A DNA stretch of 64,000 nt from Nitrospinaceae bacterium. GTDB lineage: Bacteria > Nitrospinota > Nitrospinia > Nitrospinales > Nitrospinaceae. The translations under genes were made by a program, and so were the position numbers. Position 1 is the first letter of the stretch, and every line of letters begins with the position of its first letter. The notes below the pieces were generated by a model, which was not told where the DNA came from, made no database searches, and was given only the letters and a program-made list of their open reading frames with translations. The DNA lies in the NCBI GenBank assembly GCA_029261535.1, contig JAJDBF010000037.1:29643-93642 (forward strand), given 5' to 3'. Shown one piece after another: positions 55,074 through 64,000 of the stretch.

Positions 55074-56180
55074 ATGAGCCTCGAATCCCTTTTTCATCAA
55101 GTTACCTCTCCGGATCGCCCCTTCTATCATTACCCTTTGTATTGGGTACTGCGCTGGGTTTCGTTTGCCTATGCGCTGGTCCAGAAAATCCGCGCAGTTT
55201 GCTATGAACGCGGTTTGATACCATCGCAGAAGTTGTCGGCTCCCGTTATCAGCATCGGCAACCTGACTTTGGGCGGCACCGGTAAAACGCCGACCGTGCT
55301 GTGGCTGGCGGAGGCTTTGCAAAAGATGGGACGCCATCCGGCGATCCTCAGCCGTGGCTATGGCGGCGAGGCCCAGGAAAAAGTAAACGTGGTGTCCGAT
55401 GGAAAATCTTTATTGCTGGAGCCTGCAACCGGGGGCGATGAACCGGTCATGCTGGCGCGCCGCCTGCCGACGGTGCCGGTGCTGTCCGGGCGTAGACGCT
55501 ACCCGCTGGGTGTTCATGCCAGGCAAAATTTTAAGGCAGATGTGATGATCCTTGATGACGGCTTTCAACACCTTGCACTGAAACGCGACCTGAATATTTT
55601 ACTTGTCGATCACCGTTCGCCTTGGGGCAACGGTCATGTTTTTCCGGCAGGTGCTCTGCGCGAGCCACCGCAGGCAGGGTCGCGCCGGGCCGATGTCGTG
55701 ATCATCACGCGCTTTTGCGAAGATGAGCCGGAGCTGGAAATAAAAGAACTGTTGGGCATCGACAAGCCAGTGATGCAAACCCGCATGGTGCCTGCGCGAT
55801 TACATAATCTGGCAGATGGGACGGCGCAGGATTTGTCGCACTTTCAAAGTAAAACCGTTGCTGGTTTTTGTGGCATCGCCAAGCCGGATGATTTTTTTGA
55901 AACGCTGACCGGCGCAGGAATGAATGTCGCTGTCACGCAAGGGTTCCCGGATCATTTTGATTACGAGGGACCGTACCTGAATGAATTGATGGAGTCGGCA
56001 AAATCCAAAGGCGCGGTGGCGGTGATCACAACAGAAAAGGACGCGGTGAAAATTGAGGGCCATGCGTTCCCTCTGCCGGTCTGGTATCTGGAAATGCAAC
56101 TGGAGTTTGTCGCAGGCGAAGAGGCATTGCTCGAATTCATTGCTGAATGCCTGGACTCCACCCCAGAGGGCAAAAAATAA
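55074..56180 (+). CDS. lpxK: Tetraacyldisaccharide 4'-kinase
   Basis: A 368-aa kinase that phosphorylates the 4' position of the lipid A precursor. The N-terminal membrane anchor precedes the P-loop SIGNLTLGGTGKTP (about 61-74). ILSRGYGG and the DDGFQHLALKRDLNILLVDH segment match LpxK. I place the start at the ATG at 55074, where the family's usual N-terminus begins. It is divergent from waaA and upstream of a methyltransferase-like gene. Confidence 0.93.
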   Translation: MSLESLFHQVTSPDRPFYHYPLYWVLRWVSFAYALVQKIRAVCYERGLIPSQKLSAPVISIGNLTLGGTGKTPTVLWLAEALQKMGRHPAILSRGYGGEAQEKVNVVSDGKSLLLEPATGGDEPVMLARRLPTVPVLSGRRRYPLGVHARQNFKADVMILDDGFQHLALKRDLNILLVDHRSPWGNGHVFPAGALREPPQAGSRRADVVIITRFCEDEPELEIKELLGIDKPVMQTRMVPARLHNLADGTAQDLSHFQSKTVAGFCGIAKPDDFFETLTGAGMNVAVTQGFPDHFDYEGPYLNELMESAKSKGAVAVITTEKDAVKIEGHAFPLPVWYLEMQLEFVAGEEALLEFIAECLDSTPEGKK

Positions 56181-56521
56181 AATCCAAGGCGAGATTCTTC
56201 AGCCCGATGGGCTTCAGAATGACAGTAAAAACCCTGGCTTGTCATGCTGAGAAACTTCCTTTGTTGAGCCTGTCCTGAGCTTGTCGAAGGAAAGCATTTC
56301 GCCTCGAAAGATTTTCAAAGGTACCATCTATAAATGTCTAAGGTTAAATTCTTCGCCGCCTGAGGGTTTTTCGGGACGGACAAAACGGAAATCGAAAATG
56401 TCACATTGAGCCTGTCGAAATGGGACTTCCTTTTATCTTAAACAAAAACCGCTGACGCCCTTCTCTTCGGCAAGCTCAGGGTTACAGCGGAAAAAAAATT
56501 GTTCTTCAAGCGGATTCAAAT
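56181..56521. repeat. 341-bp repeat-bearing gap
   Basis: Holds TGAGCCTGTCCTGAGCTTGT (about 56264), CATTGAGCCTGTCGAAATGG (about 56404) and CTTCTCTTCGGCAAGCTCAG (56461). No gene. Confidence 0.65.
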
Positions 56522-56953
56522 ATGAAAGAACTGGCACTCAACATTCTGGTGCCGTCGCTGTACCCGCTGGGCCTGCTCCTGCTGTGGCTTGCGCCGATGG
56601 ATTTCGGATTCGGTGTGCGCGGCGTGGTCATCGCCGGGTTGATCGTCGGTATGACCGGCATGATGATCTGGATCACGTCGATGGTGCATCTCGGAAAATC
56701 GCTGGCCGTCCTTCCCGGTAGCAAACAACTGGTCAAGCAGGGTATCTATCGTTTTGTGCGTCACCCGATCTATCTCGGCATCAACCTGACATTTCTCGGC
56801 ATGAACCTTTGCGTCGGCTCCGTGTGGGGCATGGCCTATGTGCTGGTCATTATTTTGCCGCTGAACTTCATCCGCGCCCGCCTGGAAGACCGCGCCCTCG
56901 AAACCCAGTTCGGTGACGACTATAAGGAATGGAAAAAGCAAACCTGGTTTTGA
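56522..56953 (+). CDS. ICMT/PEMT-like membrane methyltransferase
   Basis: A 143-aa protein with three or four membrane spans and the family signature VKQGIYRFVRHPIYLG (about 71-86), followed by EDRALETQFGDDYKEW. The RHPxYxG motif with a conserved Glu downstream is typical of isoprenylcysteine carboxyl methyltransferase- and phospholipid methyltransferase-like proteins that use SAM. The substrate in bacteria is usually unknown. It is a single gene. Confidence 0.8.
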   Translation: MKELALNILVPSLYPLGLLLLWLAPMDFGFGVRGVVIAGLIVGMTGMMIWITSMVHLGKSLAVLPGSKQLVKQGIYRFVRHPIYLGINLTFLGMNLCVGSVWGMAYVLVIILPLNFIRARLEDRALETQFGDDYKEWKKQTWF

Positions 56954-57136
56954 CCTTGCGGTCGGCTAACGTGGAAATATTTTTCAATGTGCCCAAATGA
57001 TATTACTGGCGCAATACCGGTCTGCCATCTGCCTCTTCAGCGAGGAGTCAGAATGACCGTCCCTCAAAAAGCACTAAGCAAAGCTCTCCATTACTGGAGG
57101 GAAAATAAAAGCTCAAACATCAAAAGTTATTCCCCT

Positions 57137-58315
57137 TTAGCCGTGCGCAAGCCCGACCTGGCGGATGGCCTTGCGGGTTTTATTGATATCGGATTGGGTG
57201 AGGGTGGGGTGTGTCAGAAACATGAGGCTGGTTTCGCCTAGTTCTCTGGCAACCGGTAATCTTGTGGTCGGTCGCCATCCCGTTTTTTCAAATACCTTTT
57301 CCTGATACACCTCGGAGCAGGACCCGGCATAACAGGGCACGCCGAGCGCGTTGATTTCATCCATGATGCGGTTGCGACTCCATCCCTTGTTCAAATTTTC
57401 CGGACGGACAAATACATAACAGCGGTAACCGGCGTGATCGATATGGTCCGGCACGTCCGGAATGCGAAAGCCTGAAAATTCGCGGCAGACTTCATGGATT
57501 TTGGCGATGTTCTCCTGTCGCTGGCGTTTCCATTTTGGCATGCGTCCGAGCTGGATGATCCCGATGGCTGATTGCATTTCGGTCAACCGCCCGTTGGTGC
57601 CAAAGGATTCGACCACCCAGCGGAAGCCGTTGCCCGGCGGGTGTTTGCGCTCATGCACGGCGGACCAGCTTTTGCCGTGATCCTTTAAGGACCAAACGTG
57701 CGACCACAGTTTTTTGTTGTTGGTGGTGACCATCCCGCCTTCGCCGCCGGTGGTCATGATCTTGTCCTGACAAAAAGACCAGGCCGAAATATCGCCGAGA
57801 GAGCCTACCGGTTTTCCTTTATAGCGTGCGCCGTGGGCCTGGGCGCAGTCTTCGATCACTTTCAGTTTGTGTTTTCTGGCCAGCTTCATGATGCCGTCCA
57901 TTTCGCAGGGCCAGCCTGCAAGATGAACGCAAATGATGGCGCGGGTTTTTCGGGTGAGTAAGGGCCGGATTGTTTCTACAGTGATGTTTTGTGAGTCACG
58001 ATCCACATCGACAAACACAGGAGTCGCGCCCACTTCAGCGATACAGGATATCGAGGCGACAAATGTTCTGGGCGATACGATCACTTCATCGCCGGGGCCG
58101 ATGCCGAGGGCCTTGAGGGACAGTTCCAGCGCGACGGTGCCATTCGACAAGGCGACTGCGTATTTTGCGTTGCACCATTTGGCGAATTGTTTTTCAAACG
58201 CCTGACCCTTTTTTCCCGTGAGGTAATTGACCTTGTTGGAACGGAGGACTTGATAAACCGCATCCGCTTCTTCTTTGGAAAATTGAGGCCAGTCGGCAAA
58301 GGGTGTGTTCAGCAT
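57137..58315 (-). CDS. DegT/DnrJ/EryC1 aminotransferase (PglE/WecE-like)
   Basis: A 392-aa PLP-dependent sugar aminotransferase. The start is the ATG at 58315, giving MLNTPFADWPQFSKEEADAV. The Schiff-base Lys lies in AWSFCQDKIMTTGGEGG, and EDCAQAHGA binds the cofactor. The family aminates UDP- or dTDP-4-keto-sugars. It follows an acetyltransferase and a phosphoglycosyltransferase gene, matching the pglE-pglD-pglC module for diacetylbacillosamine-type sugars. No 4,6-dehydratase (PglF) is in the window. Confidence 0.85.
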   Translation of the reverse strand: MLNTPFADWPQFSKEEADAVYQVLRSNKVNYLTGKKGQAFEKQFAKWCNAKYAVALSNGTVALELSLKALGIGPGDEVIVSPRTFVASISCIAEVGATPVFVDVDRDSQNITVETIRPLLTRKTRAIICVHLAGWPCEMDGIMKLARKHKLKVIEDCAQAHGARYKGKPVGSLGDISAWSFCQDKIMTTGGEGGMVTTNNKKLWSHVWSLKDHGKSWSAVHERKHPPGNGFRWVVESFGTNGRLTEMQSAIGIIQLGRMPKWKRQRQENIAKIHEVCREFSGFRIPDVPDHIDHAGYRCYVFVRPENLNKGWSRNRIMDEINALGVPCYAGSCSEVYQEKVFEKTGWRPTTRLPVARELGETSLMFLTHPTLTQSDINKTRKAIRQVGLAHG

Positions 58316-58431
58316 AGCGTTGAAAAAACCTGCATTTTTCGAAATTGTTTTTAAAACCCGCTCGCCGTGGCGCAACGGGTAAACCCTGCAAAACTTTGCA
58401 ACGTCTTTGGGAGGATCACGAAAGTTTTTCG

Positions 58432-59106
58432 TTAGCCCTCACGCGAAGGAGTCATGGGTTTTGCCGGGCAACCGATAACGGTCACACCTGCGGGTATATT
58501 TTTAGTGACCACCGCCCCCATGCCAACGACGGCACCTTTGCCAATCACCAGCGGCTGTCCCGGCAGACCCGAGCGAATCACCGCACCGGAACCGAGGTAA
58601 GCGTGATCCTCGATCACGATATTACCATTGCACCGGACTCCCGGCGCAAACGTAACAAAGTCGCCGATGACACAATCATGCTCCACATAGGAATACAGAT
58701 TGGCCTGAAAATGTTGTCCAATTTTTATGTTGGAAGTGAGGGTCACAAAGGGAGACAGGATAGCACCTTCTCCAATGTCGACCGCGTCCATGATGACCAC
58801 ATTGCTTGCTTTCACGGGAAAGAAATCCAGTTTGTCCTGAAGGCACCGGTCTGCCAGAGTTTGTCGAACGTTGGAATCCGCAATGGCGATGCAAACGGAT
58901 TTTTTTGTTTCAGGCGAATCCAGGAATTGCGGGTAGGTGAGAACGGGAGTGTCGTTTACTGTTGTCGCGAGAGGGCGATCATCAATAAATACGAGACGCG
59001 CCTTTGCGTCATTTATTTGATCGTTCAGCATGTCCCGCGCTACGGGCAGGACTCCCCGCCCCGCCCCACTGGCACCGTATACACCAAACAGCGTTTGCTC
59101 GGTCAT
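58432..59106 (-). CDS. PglD/NeuD-like sugar O/N-acetyltransferase
   Basis: A 224-aa protein. The N-terminal Rossmann-like part (FGVYGASGAGRGVLPVARD) and the C-terminal left-handed beta-helix of hexapeptide repeats (about 105-215, for example VDIGEGAILSPFVTLTSNIK) are typical of PglD/NeuD acetyltransferases. HDCVIGDFVTFAPGV contains the likely catalytic His. It lies six bases downstream of the pglC-like gene and precedes the aminotransferase, so an operon is likely. Confidence 0.85.
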   Translation of the reverse strand: MTEQTLFGVYGASGAGRGVLPVARDMLNDQINDAKARLVFIDDRPLATTVNDTPVLTYPQFLDSPETKKSVCIAIADSNVRQTLADRCLQDKLDFFPVKASNVVIMDAVDIGEGAILSPFVTLTSNIKIGQHFQANLYSYVEHDCVIGDFVTFAPGVRCNGNIVIEDHAYLGSGAVIRSGLPGQPLVIGKGAVVGMGAVVTKNIPAGVTVIGCPAKPMTPSREG

Positions 59107-59112
59107 CGTTCG

Positions 59113-59706
59113 TTATCCTTTTGAACCTTTAAACTTTGATACAGAGGTTTCACCCGCCTCGGAAACACCTTGTCGCCGGACTAGTTTAAGGAGGGTGATC
59201 CAGAGAATTTTAATATCCAGCCACAAGGAACGGTGTTCAACATACCAGACATCGTGCTCAAATTTCTCTGCCCAAGTGAGGTTATGCGGGCCATGGATTT
59301 GTGCCCATCCGGTGATCCCGGGTCGAACCTCATGCCGCCGCGACTGCTTCTCGGTATATAAGGAAAGGTATTCCATCAACAGGGGACGCGGCCCGACCAG
59401 ACTCATTTCACCTGTAAGAACATTCCATAAACCTGGCAATTCATCGAGGCTCCACTTCCTTAAAAATTCGCCCAGGGAAGTCAGCCTTTGTTCATCCGAC
59501 AGGAGACTGCCCTCGCTATCGTATCGATCCACCATCGTCCGGAACTTGAAAATTTTAAAAGGTCGACTGTTCAATCCCGGTCGGACCTGAGTAAAAAATA
59601 CCGGCGACCCTATTTTGCTAAGAATCAGGATGGCCAACACGATCAGCACGGGGGACAAGATCACCAACCCTAAAACTGCCAGCACAATGTCAAATAGCCG
59701 TTTCAT
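59113..59706 (-). CDS. Phosphoglycosyl transferase (PglC/WcaJ-type)
   Basis: A 197-aa monotopic enzyme that moves a sugar phosphate from UDP-sugar to undecaprenyl phosphate, starting glycan assembly. The re-entrant N-terminal helix (KRLFDIVLAVLGLVILSPVL) precedes KFRTM, WSLDELPGLWNVLTGEMS (containing the catalytic Asp-Glu pair) and VGPRPLL. It is the size of PglC. It is the first gene of the pglC-pglD-pglE-like run. Confidence 0.9.
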   Translation of the reverse strand: MKRLFDIVLAVLGLVILSPVLIVLAILILSKIGSPVFFTQVRPGLNSRPFKIFKFRTMVDRYDSEGSLLSDEQRLTSLGEFLRKWSLDELPGLWNVLTGEMSLVGPRPLLMEYLSLYTEKQSRRHEVRPGITGWAQIHGPHNLTWAEKFEHDVWYVEHRSLWLDIKILWITLLKLVRRQGVSEAGETSVSKFKGSKG

Positions 59707-59996
59707 TTTGGATGCCCTGGGTCATCCGGTCGCGATAATGATGGACCCTTGCTCGAGGTTATACCATAGAATCTGGATGCGATGGCGGGCGCGCCAACCG
59801 CGCCTGCTGGGATCAAAACCGAACCAAACCCTTCGCGTAAACTGGACAGACAATGACATCGGAACTCAACAGCACCCGCTCAGGTTTTTATGTGCAGGCC
59901 ATTGTCCTGAAGTGTCTCAAATAAAAATCCGCCAACAAATCTGCTGGTTCCCGAGACCCGTAATTTTTGGGTGGGCAATGGATAATTCCTTGTGAC

Positions 59997-61556
59997 TTAC
60001 CTGCCTATATAGTTGTGGGTCGAGATGGTGGCGGAAGCAGGAACTCTCCCAAACTTTTTCTTGATGGCGAGCATTGCGCGGGCTTTTAGTTTTCCGAAGG
60101 TGGATTTTTCAACAAACATGCCTTTGTTCTGACGAATCGGTTGCAGAACGTAGCGCGACCGATTGATAAATGTCTGCGAATCCTTGATCAACGGGTTGAG
60201 ATGTTTCTTAATATTTCTTTCGGCATCCAGCATCCAGTCATCCTGTAAAATATCCTTGCAGATCACGTTCAACACGTTGCTGGTCGTGTTGTTGGCCAGG
60301 TAGTAACAACCCAGCAGGGGCGATGTTTCGAAGAGGTCGGAGGAAAGCGCATCTCCCGAAGTTGTTTTTAAAATATGGTTGATTTTTTTCATCTGGTTGT
60401 ATTCCATCGAAAACAGGACAATCTTCTGACACATTTTTGCGCAGGCCGCTACGGCAGAGGTGGCAGGCCCGGTGGCCCCACCGAGGTCGGCGAACAGTCC
60501 CGCAGTGGACACGGCAAACTGCGCCGTTTCAATCGTTGCCCGCGTGGCGTGCTCGGCAGAGCTTTGCCTGAGCAGGGATCTTAGGGCGGTGACCGCATCG
60601 CGTGCATCTCCGGGCAGGACAAACGGTTTGTGTTTTTTGGTGCGGACCGCTTTATGCAAATCCTGTGCGGCTTTTCGCCAACTATTGACGGCCTTCGATC
60701 CGCTTTTGATCTGCTGAACAATGGGCAGGGCAGAAGAAATAAAATCCTGTATAAAATCCAGCCCCAGCTCACCGATCACGTCCGGCAAGTCGACCACATC
60801 AAACAACTCAACAAGCAGTTTAAGGACCTTGCTGAATCCCGGAATTTTTAATAACTGCGGGATGTTAAGGCCCGGTATGTCCAGAGACGGCAGGTCGATT
60901 TCGGGCAGGTCAATATTGATCGGCGGTACCAGATTCGGCAGTGTGACATCCGGCACCGACCAGTTGGGCAAAGTGACATTTAAATCGAAGTCGTAAAAAT
61001 CCGGGTACTTCAGTTTTAAATCCGGAAATAGATCGGGAAAATCCAGTTTGAAAATATTGCCGAGATCAAACGCGACGGATGGTAATTGAATGTGGGGAAA
61101 CTTGATTCCAATCTGCCAGAACAAAACGCGCAGGGACAAGTCCGGCAGTAAATCGAGATGCTTGAGTATCCCGCTCAGGTTGGGCAGGATATTTGGGATG
61201 TTGATCCCCGGAAGATCGCCGATCTTAATGTCCGGGATGAGATCCAGCTCCCAGTCGGGAACGTGTAAACCGGGAATTTTTATTTTGAGGAGTTTCTTGA
61301 GATCAAATCCCTTCAGCAGATTAAGGTTTAAATTGGCTAAGGGATTGTTGAGGTCCGGTGCTTGAATGCCGGGCAGACCCTGGACCAATTTTCTGGCCTT
61401 CTTCGCCGTCTTGAGGGCTTCCTTGGCATCGTCGGCAATACTTTTGCGGACCAGCTTGGTTCCTTCAAACATATCGCGCAGTGCGCGTTTGCGCTCACGC
61501 TGAATTTCCATGAACGCCGCACGCAGGGCAATCTCTTCCTGGAATGTCAGGGCCAT
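59997..61556 (-). CDS. Large protein with LP/IP-rich repeat domain, unknown family
   Basis: A 519-aa protein starting at the ATG at 61556. After an N-terminal helix come about 190 residues (about 65-250) of short repeats with the rhythm LP-x2-x-IP, such as IDLPEIDLPSLDIPGLNIPQ, which should form beta-strands or a beta-roll. The C-terminal half (about 255-519) is helical and contains a Gly/Ala-rich hydrophobic segment (FADLGGATGPATSAVAACAK) and Cys residues. No signal peptide is seen. I do not recognise the family. It is single, followed by an intergenic gap. Confidence 0.7.
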   Translation of the reverse strand: MALTFQEEIALRAAFMEIQRERKRALRDMFEGTKLVRKSIADDAKEALKTAKKARKLVQGLPGIQAPDLNNPLANLNLNLLKGFDLKKLLKIKIPGLHVPDWELDLIPDIKIGDLPGINIPNILPNLSGILKHLDLLPDLSLRVLFWQIGIKFPHIQLPSVAFDLGNIFKLDFPDLFPDLKLKYPDFYDFDLNVTLPNWSVPDVTLPNLVPPINIDLPEIDLPSLDIPGLNIPQLLKIPGFSKVLKLLVELFDVVDLPDVIGELGLDFIQDFISSALPIVQQIKSGSKAVNSWRKAAQDLHKAVRTKKHKPFVLPGDARDAVTALRSLLRQSSAEHATRATIETAQFAVSTAGLFADLGGATGPATSAVAACAKMCQKIVLFSMEYNQMKKINHILKTTSGDALSSDLFETSPLLGCYYLANNTTSNVLNVICKDILQDDWMLDAERNIKKHLNPLIKDSQTFINRSRYVLQPIRQNKGMFVEKSTFGKLKARAMLAIKKKFGRVPASATISTHNYIGR

Positions 61557-61808
61557 AGGCAACTTTTATGTTGAAAGAGTAGAAAAAAGTAACCGTGTTT
61601 AATATCAGGGTGAAACCAGAGCAGTCAAAATCATAAAGCATTGAATTTCAAGGGTATATTTTAAACCCAATGCTGTATGATATCAATTTAATTTGGTGGT
61701 ATCAGCTATCTGAATAAAGGGATGCTGTAGCTTTTGTGCGCATGGATAAACTTGTGAAGGGAAAAATGATGCCATTATCCGGGCATGTTGGAGACAGAGG
61801 GTGATCCG

Positions 61809-62252
61809 ATGAAAATATGGGTGGATGCTGATGCCTGCCCCAAGGCCATCAAGGATATTTTGTTCCGCGTCGCCGAGCGCACACAAATTTCGATCAACTT
61901 TGTCGCCAATCAATGGATGCGTCTGCCGGAATCCAGTTTCATCAGTATGATTCGGGTCGAGCACGGCCCGGACATTGCCGATGATAAAATTGCCGAGGAG
62001 TGTACCGAGGGTGACCTTGTCATTACCGCCGACATTCCACTTGCCGCCCGTGCCGTAGAAAAAGGAGCACTGGCTTTGGACCCACGCGGAACGCTGTATG
62101 ATAAAAATAATATCCGGCAAATTCTTAGCCTGCGCGATTTCATGGACACGCTTCGCAGTGGCGGCGTGGAAACTGGCGGACCAAAAAGTTTCAACTCGCG
62201 CGATGGTTCCAAATTCGCCAATGCGCTGGATAAATTTATTGCGCAACGATGA
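61809..62252 (+). CDS. YaiI/YqxD-family protein (DUF188)
   Basis: A 147-aa protein starting [20 protein letters not shown], the typical first strand of this PIN-like family with its DADACP acidic motif. [15 protein letters not shown] and the conserved GG-x-K/R end ([18 protein letters not shown]) are present. GAGGG lies upstream of the ATG at 61809. The family's function is still poorly known. It is a single gene. Confidence 0.9.
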   Translation: MKIWVDADACPKAIKDILFRVAERTQISINFVANQWMRLPESSFISMIRVEHGPDIADDKIAEECTEGDLVITADIPLAARAVEKGALALDPRGTLYDKNNIRQILSLRDFMDTLRSGGVETGGPKSFNSRDGSKFANALDKFIAQR

Positions 62253-62578
62253 AGAGCCACCTTGCCGTGGGGCTAATGGGCAACTTTATTGGCAATACCA
62301 CTGGTGTTTGGATGCATTCTCCTCCGCACCACTTTGTTCAAGAAGCACTATTCGCGTTATAAAATGTCATTCTGATGAGCCCCTTCGACAGGCTCAGGGC
62401 AGGCTCCGGCGAAGAAGATTCTTGCCCTGGATTTTTTGGGGGTTTGGATTTTAGCATTTTCGTTGTCACCCTGAGCTTAGAGCCTGTCCTGAGCTTGTCG
62501 AAGGAAAGGGCGGCAACGTCTTCTAGTTATTCCAGAGTTTTAAATCCTTCGCCTTTTCTTTTGATTAGGGACTTTCTT
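62253..62578. repeat. 326-bp repeat-bearing gap
   Basis: Holds CACCTTGCCGTGGGGCTAATGG (about 62260), a partial TTCAAGAAGCACTATTCGCG palindrome (62337), CCCTTCGACAGGCTCAGGGC (62381) and AGCCTGTCCTGAGCTTGTCG (62481). No gene. Confidence 0.7.
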
Positions 62579-63808
62579 ATGAAACGCATTTTGTTCGGTC
62601 AACTGGTGACGATGGCCGAAGAGCCGGATGCACCTCCCCTGGAAAACGGTGAGCTGATTATTGATGGCGAAAAAATCATGGCCATCAATTCAACACCTTC
62701 TGAAAAATTTTCCGGCGAGACGATCGACCTCTCCGATTCCCTCATCCTCCCCGGATTCATCAACGCGCATTGCCATTTGTCGCTCTCCGGTTTGAAGGGG
62801 AAAATCCCGCAAGGTCTGCCGTTCGTCGACTGGATTCGGCGGGTAGTAAAAGAAAATTCAGCCCTGCCTTTTACCGAGCGGGCCAAGGCGTTGCAGGAAG
62901 CCGCACGGTTGTTGGCACAATCCGGTGTCACCACGCTGGTGGATTACCTGTCGCATCCGGAACTTCTCACTGAATACGCACGCCTTCCGTTTCGACAGGT
63001 GCTCTTGTACGAGGTGCTGGGCTTTAAGAAAAACTCTGCTGATGAAATCACGCAACAAGCCGAGGCCTTGCTTGCGGAGCATGCAGGTCACCATGGAAAA
63101 ATTCAACTCGGCCTGTCAGCGCATGCCCCGTATTCCGTATCGCCGCAGTTGTTCAAAAAACTTCATGACCTTACGGAGAAATATGATTGCCCGTGGTCGT
63201 GCCATCTTGCCGAGGTTGCCGAGGAGGCCGAATTTTTAAAAACTGGCGAAGGCCCCTTGCGTGACTTGTTGGAAGAGCGCGGCGTCTGGGAGACGAGCTG
63301 GCAACCGCCAGGGCAGTCGCCTGTGGCGTATCTCAGCGACATGGGAAGGCTCGACCAAATGCAGGGCGTTCACCTCAACACAATAGATGAAGCCGATATT
63401 CGTTTACTGGTAGACGGGATAGCGGGTGCCGTATTTTGTCCGGGCGCAACGCGCTGGTTCGGGCGCGGACGTTACATGCCGGTGCGTAAGCTACTCGATG
63501 CCGGAATTCCGGTGGGCCTCGGAACCGACTCGCTTGCCAGCAACGAGGACCTTAATTTTTTAAGAGAGATACGGCTTGCGGCGGCGATGTTGCCCGACGT
63601 TTCGCGTGCCGAGATATTATGGATGGCGACGGTCGGGGGCGCGATGGCCACAGGGATCGACGGCGGCGAAGTGGTGCCGGGCGGCCGCGCCGACCTGCTT
63701 GCCTTTAAGTTGAAATATCCCGGCCCACCAAAACCCTGGTGGGAAATTGTATTCGAGCAACTTGGCGCAGGCCCCGACCGTGTGATGGTGGGTGGGGAAC
63801 TGGGGTGA
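62579..63808 (+). CDS. Amidohydrolase-superfamily deaminase (MTA/SAH- or aminofutalosine-type)
   Basis: A 409-aa metal-dependent hydrolase. The metal-binding HxH lies in NAHCHLSLSGLKG, with later ligands in HAPYSVSP, CHLAEVAEEAEF and GLGTDSLASNEDLN (Asp). The N-terminal segment (MKRILFGQLVTMAEEPDAPP) and the C-terminal strand are the usual beta-sandwich. Such enzymes deaminate aminated purine nucleosides or related rings. Start at the ATG at 62579; the upstream frame is intergenic repeat sequence. It is a single gene near the edge. Confidence 0.85.
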   Translation: MKRILFGQLVTMAEEPDAPPLENGELIIDGEKIMAINSTPSEKFSGETIDLSDSLILPGFINAHCHLSLSGLKGKIPQGLPFVDWIRRVVKENSALPFTERAKALQEAARLLAQSGVTTLVDYLSHPELLTEYARLPFRQVLLYEVLGFKKNSADEITQQAEALLAEHAGHHGKIQLGLSAHAPYSVSPQLFKKLHDLTEKYDCPWSCHLAEVAEEAEFLKTGEGPLRDLLEERGVWETSWQPPGQSPVAYLSDMGRLDQMQGVHLNTIDEADIRLLVDGIAGAVFCPGATRWFGRGRYMPVRKLLDAGIPVGLGTDSLASNEDLNFLREIRLAAAMLPDVSRAEILWMATVGGAMATGIDGGEVVPGGRADLLAFKLKYPGPPKPWWEIVFEQLGAGPDRVMVGGELG

Positions 63809-64000
63809 AGGGCAGGTTATGATATTGTCATAGAGGGCTGTAAATGGGAGCTTGCTTTACAAGTTGTAGTCAAGAAAGGGGCCTGTTGCCGGAAGGGTTG
63901 TGAGAAGTGTTGAGTCGGGATGTTTTTTTGTGCGGCTCGTTTTTTTCAGGTCCAAGCCCGGCAAAGTTGGAAGTTTTGAAGCGGCACACCTGATAGGCCC
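63809..64000. other. End of window, no gene visible
   Basis: 192 bp without a coding frame, RNA gene or recognisable repeat. Confidence 0.5.

Overview
The window comes from a Gram-negative bacterium that makes lipid A and Kdo (lpxK, two waaA-type genes, lnt). The core gene content, mid-range base composition and unusual fatty-acid/desaturase genes would fit a Nitrospinota- or deltaproteobacterium-like lineage, but no gene here fixes the taxon and that placement is inference. Two parts differ sharply. Positions 1 to about 20,900 are an AT-richer integrated mobile element, cut by the left edge of the window. The rest is host chromosome, whose intergenic gaps are full of short dispersed repeats that I do not see in the element.

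The mobile element ends at the 3' end of the tmRNA gene (ssrA, minus strand 20906-21273). A large serine recombinase reads into ssrA from the element side and takes its last codons from it. Further left are a tandem-repeat STAND ATPase (1378 aa) with a MORN-like repeat protein just upstream, and a six-gene minus-strand operon holding a VirD4/TraG-type coupling ATPase, a secreted protein with a possible VWA-like region and small membrane proteins. Next come a lone OLD-family nuclease, an Xre regulator overlapping a probable tRNA-dependent cyclodipeptide synthase, small regulators, and the start of a large secreted RTX-like protein. No relaxase or mating-pair apparatus lies in the window.

The chromosomal part starts with a BFD-like ferredoxin, lnt and a bacteriohemerythrin boxed in by inverted repeats with a tyrosine-integrase remnant. 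A gene run follows with two CrtI-like FAD oxidoreductases, a FabG-like reductase, a FabZ-like dehydratase and a FabI-like reductase. A matching acyl carrier protein, ketosynthase and RND/MMPL exporter lie at 43.3-47.8 kb, so the two loci together could build and export an unusual lipid. A small lipoprotein, a His-rich secreted protein, an outer-membrane beta-barrel-like protein and a TlpA-type thioredoxin follow, then a PAS histidine kinase.

The translation block thrS-infC-rpmI-rplT-pheS (34.7-39.3 kb, minus strand) is classical in order, but thrS lacks the TGS domain, infC uses an AUU start, and pheT does not follow pheS. A tRNA-Val(GAC) and several envelope proteins come next. From 48.6 kb onward the genes are mostly envelope glycobiology: a GT4 glycosyltransferase with a TPR membrane protein, two overlapping waaA paralogues, lpxK, and a pglC-pglD-pglE-like set for a bacillosamine-type sugar. 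The window ends with an odd LP/IP-repeat protein, a YaiI-family protein and an amidohydrolase. Four broken genes were recovered by reading the gaps: a helix-turn-helix gene, an integrase, a HicA toxin and a zinc-ribbon protein split by one TAA.
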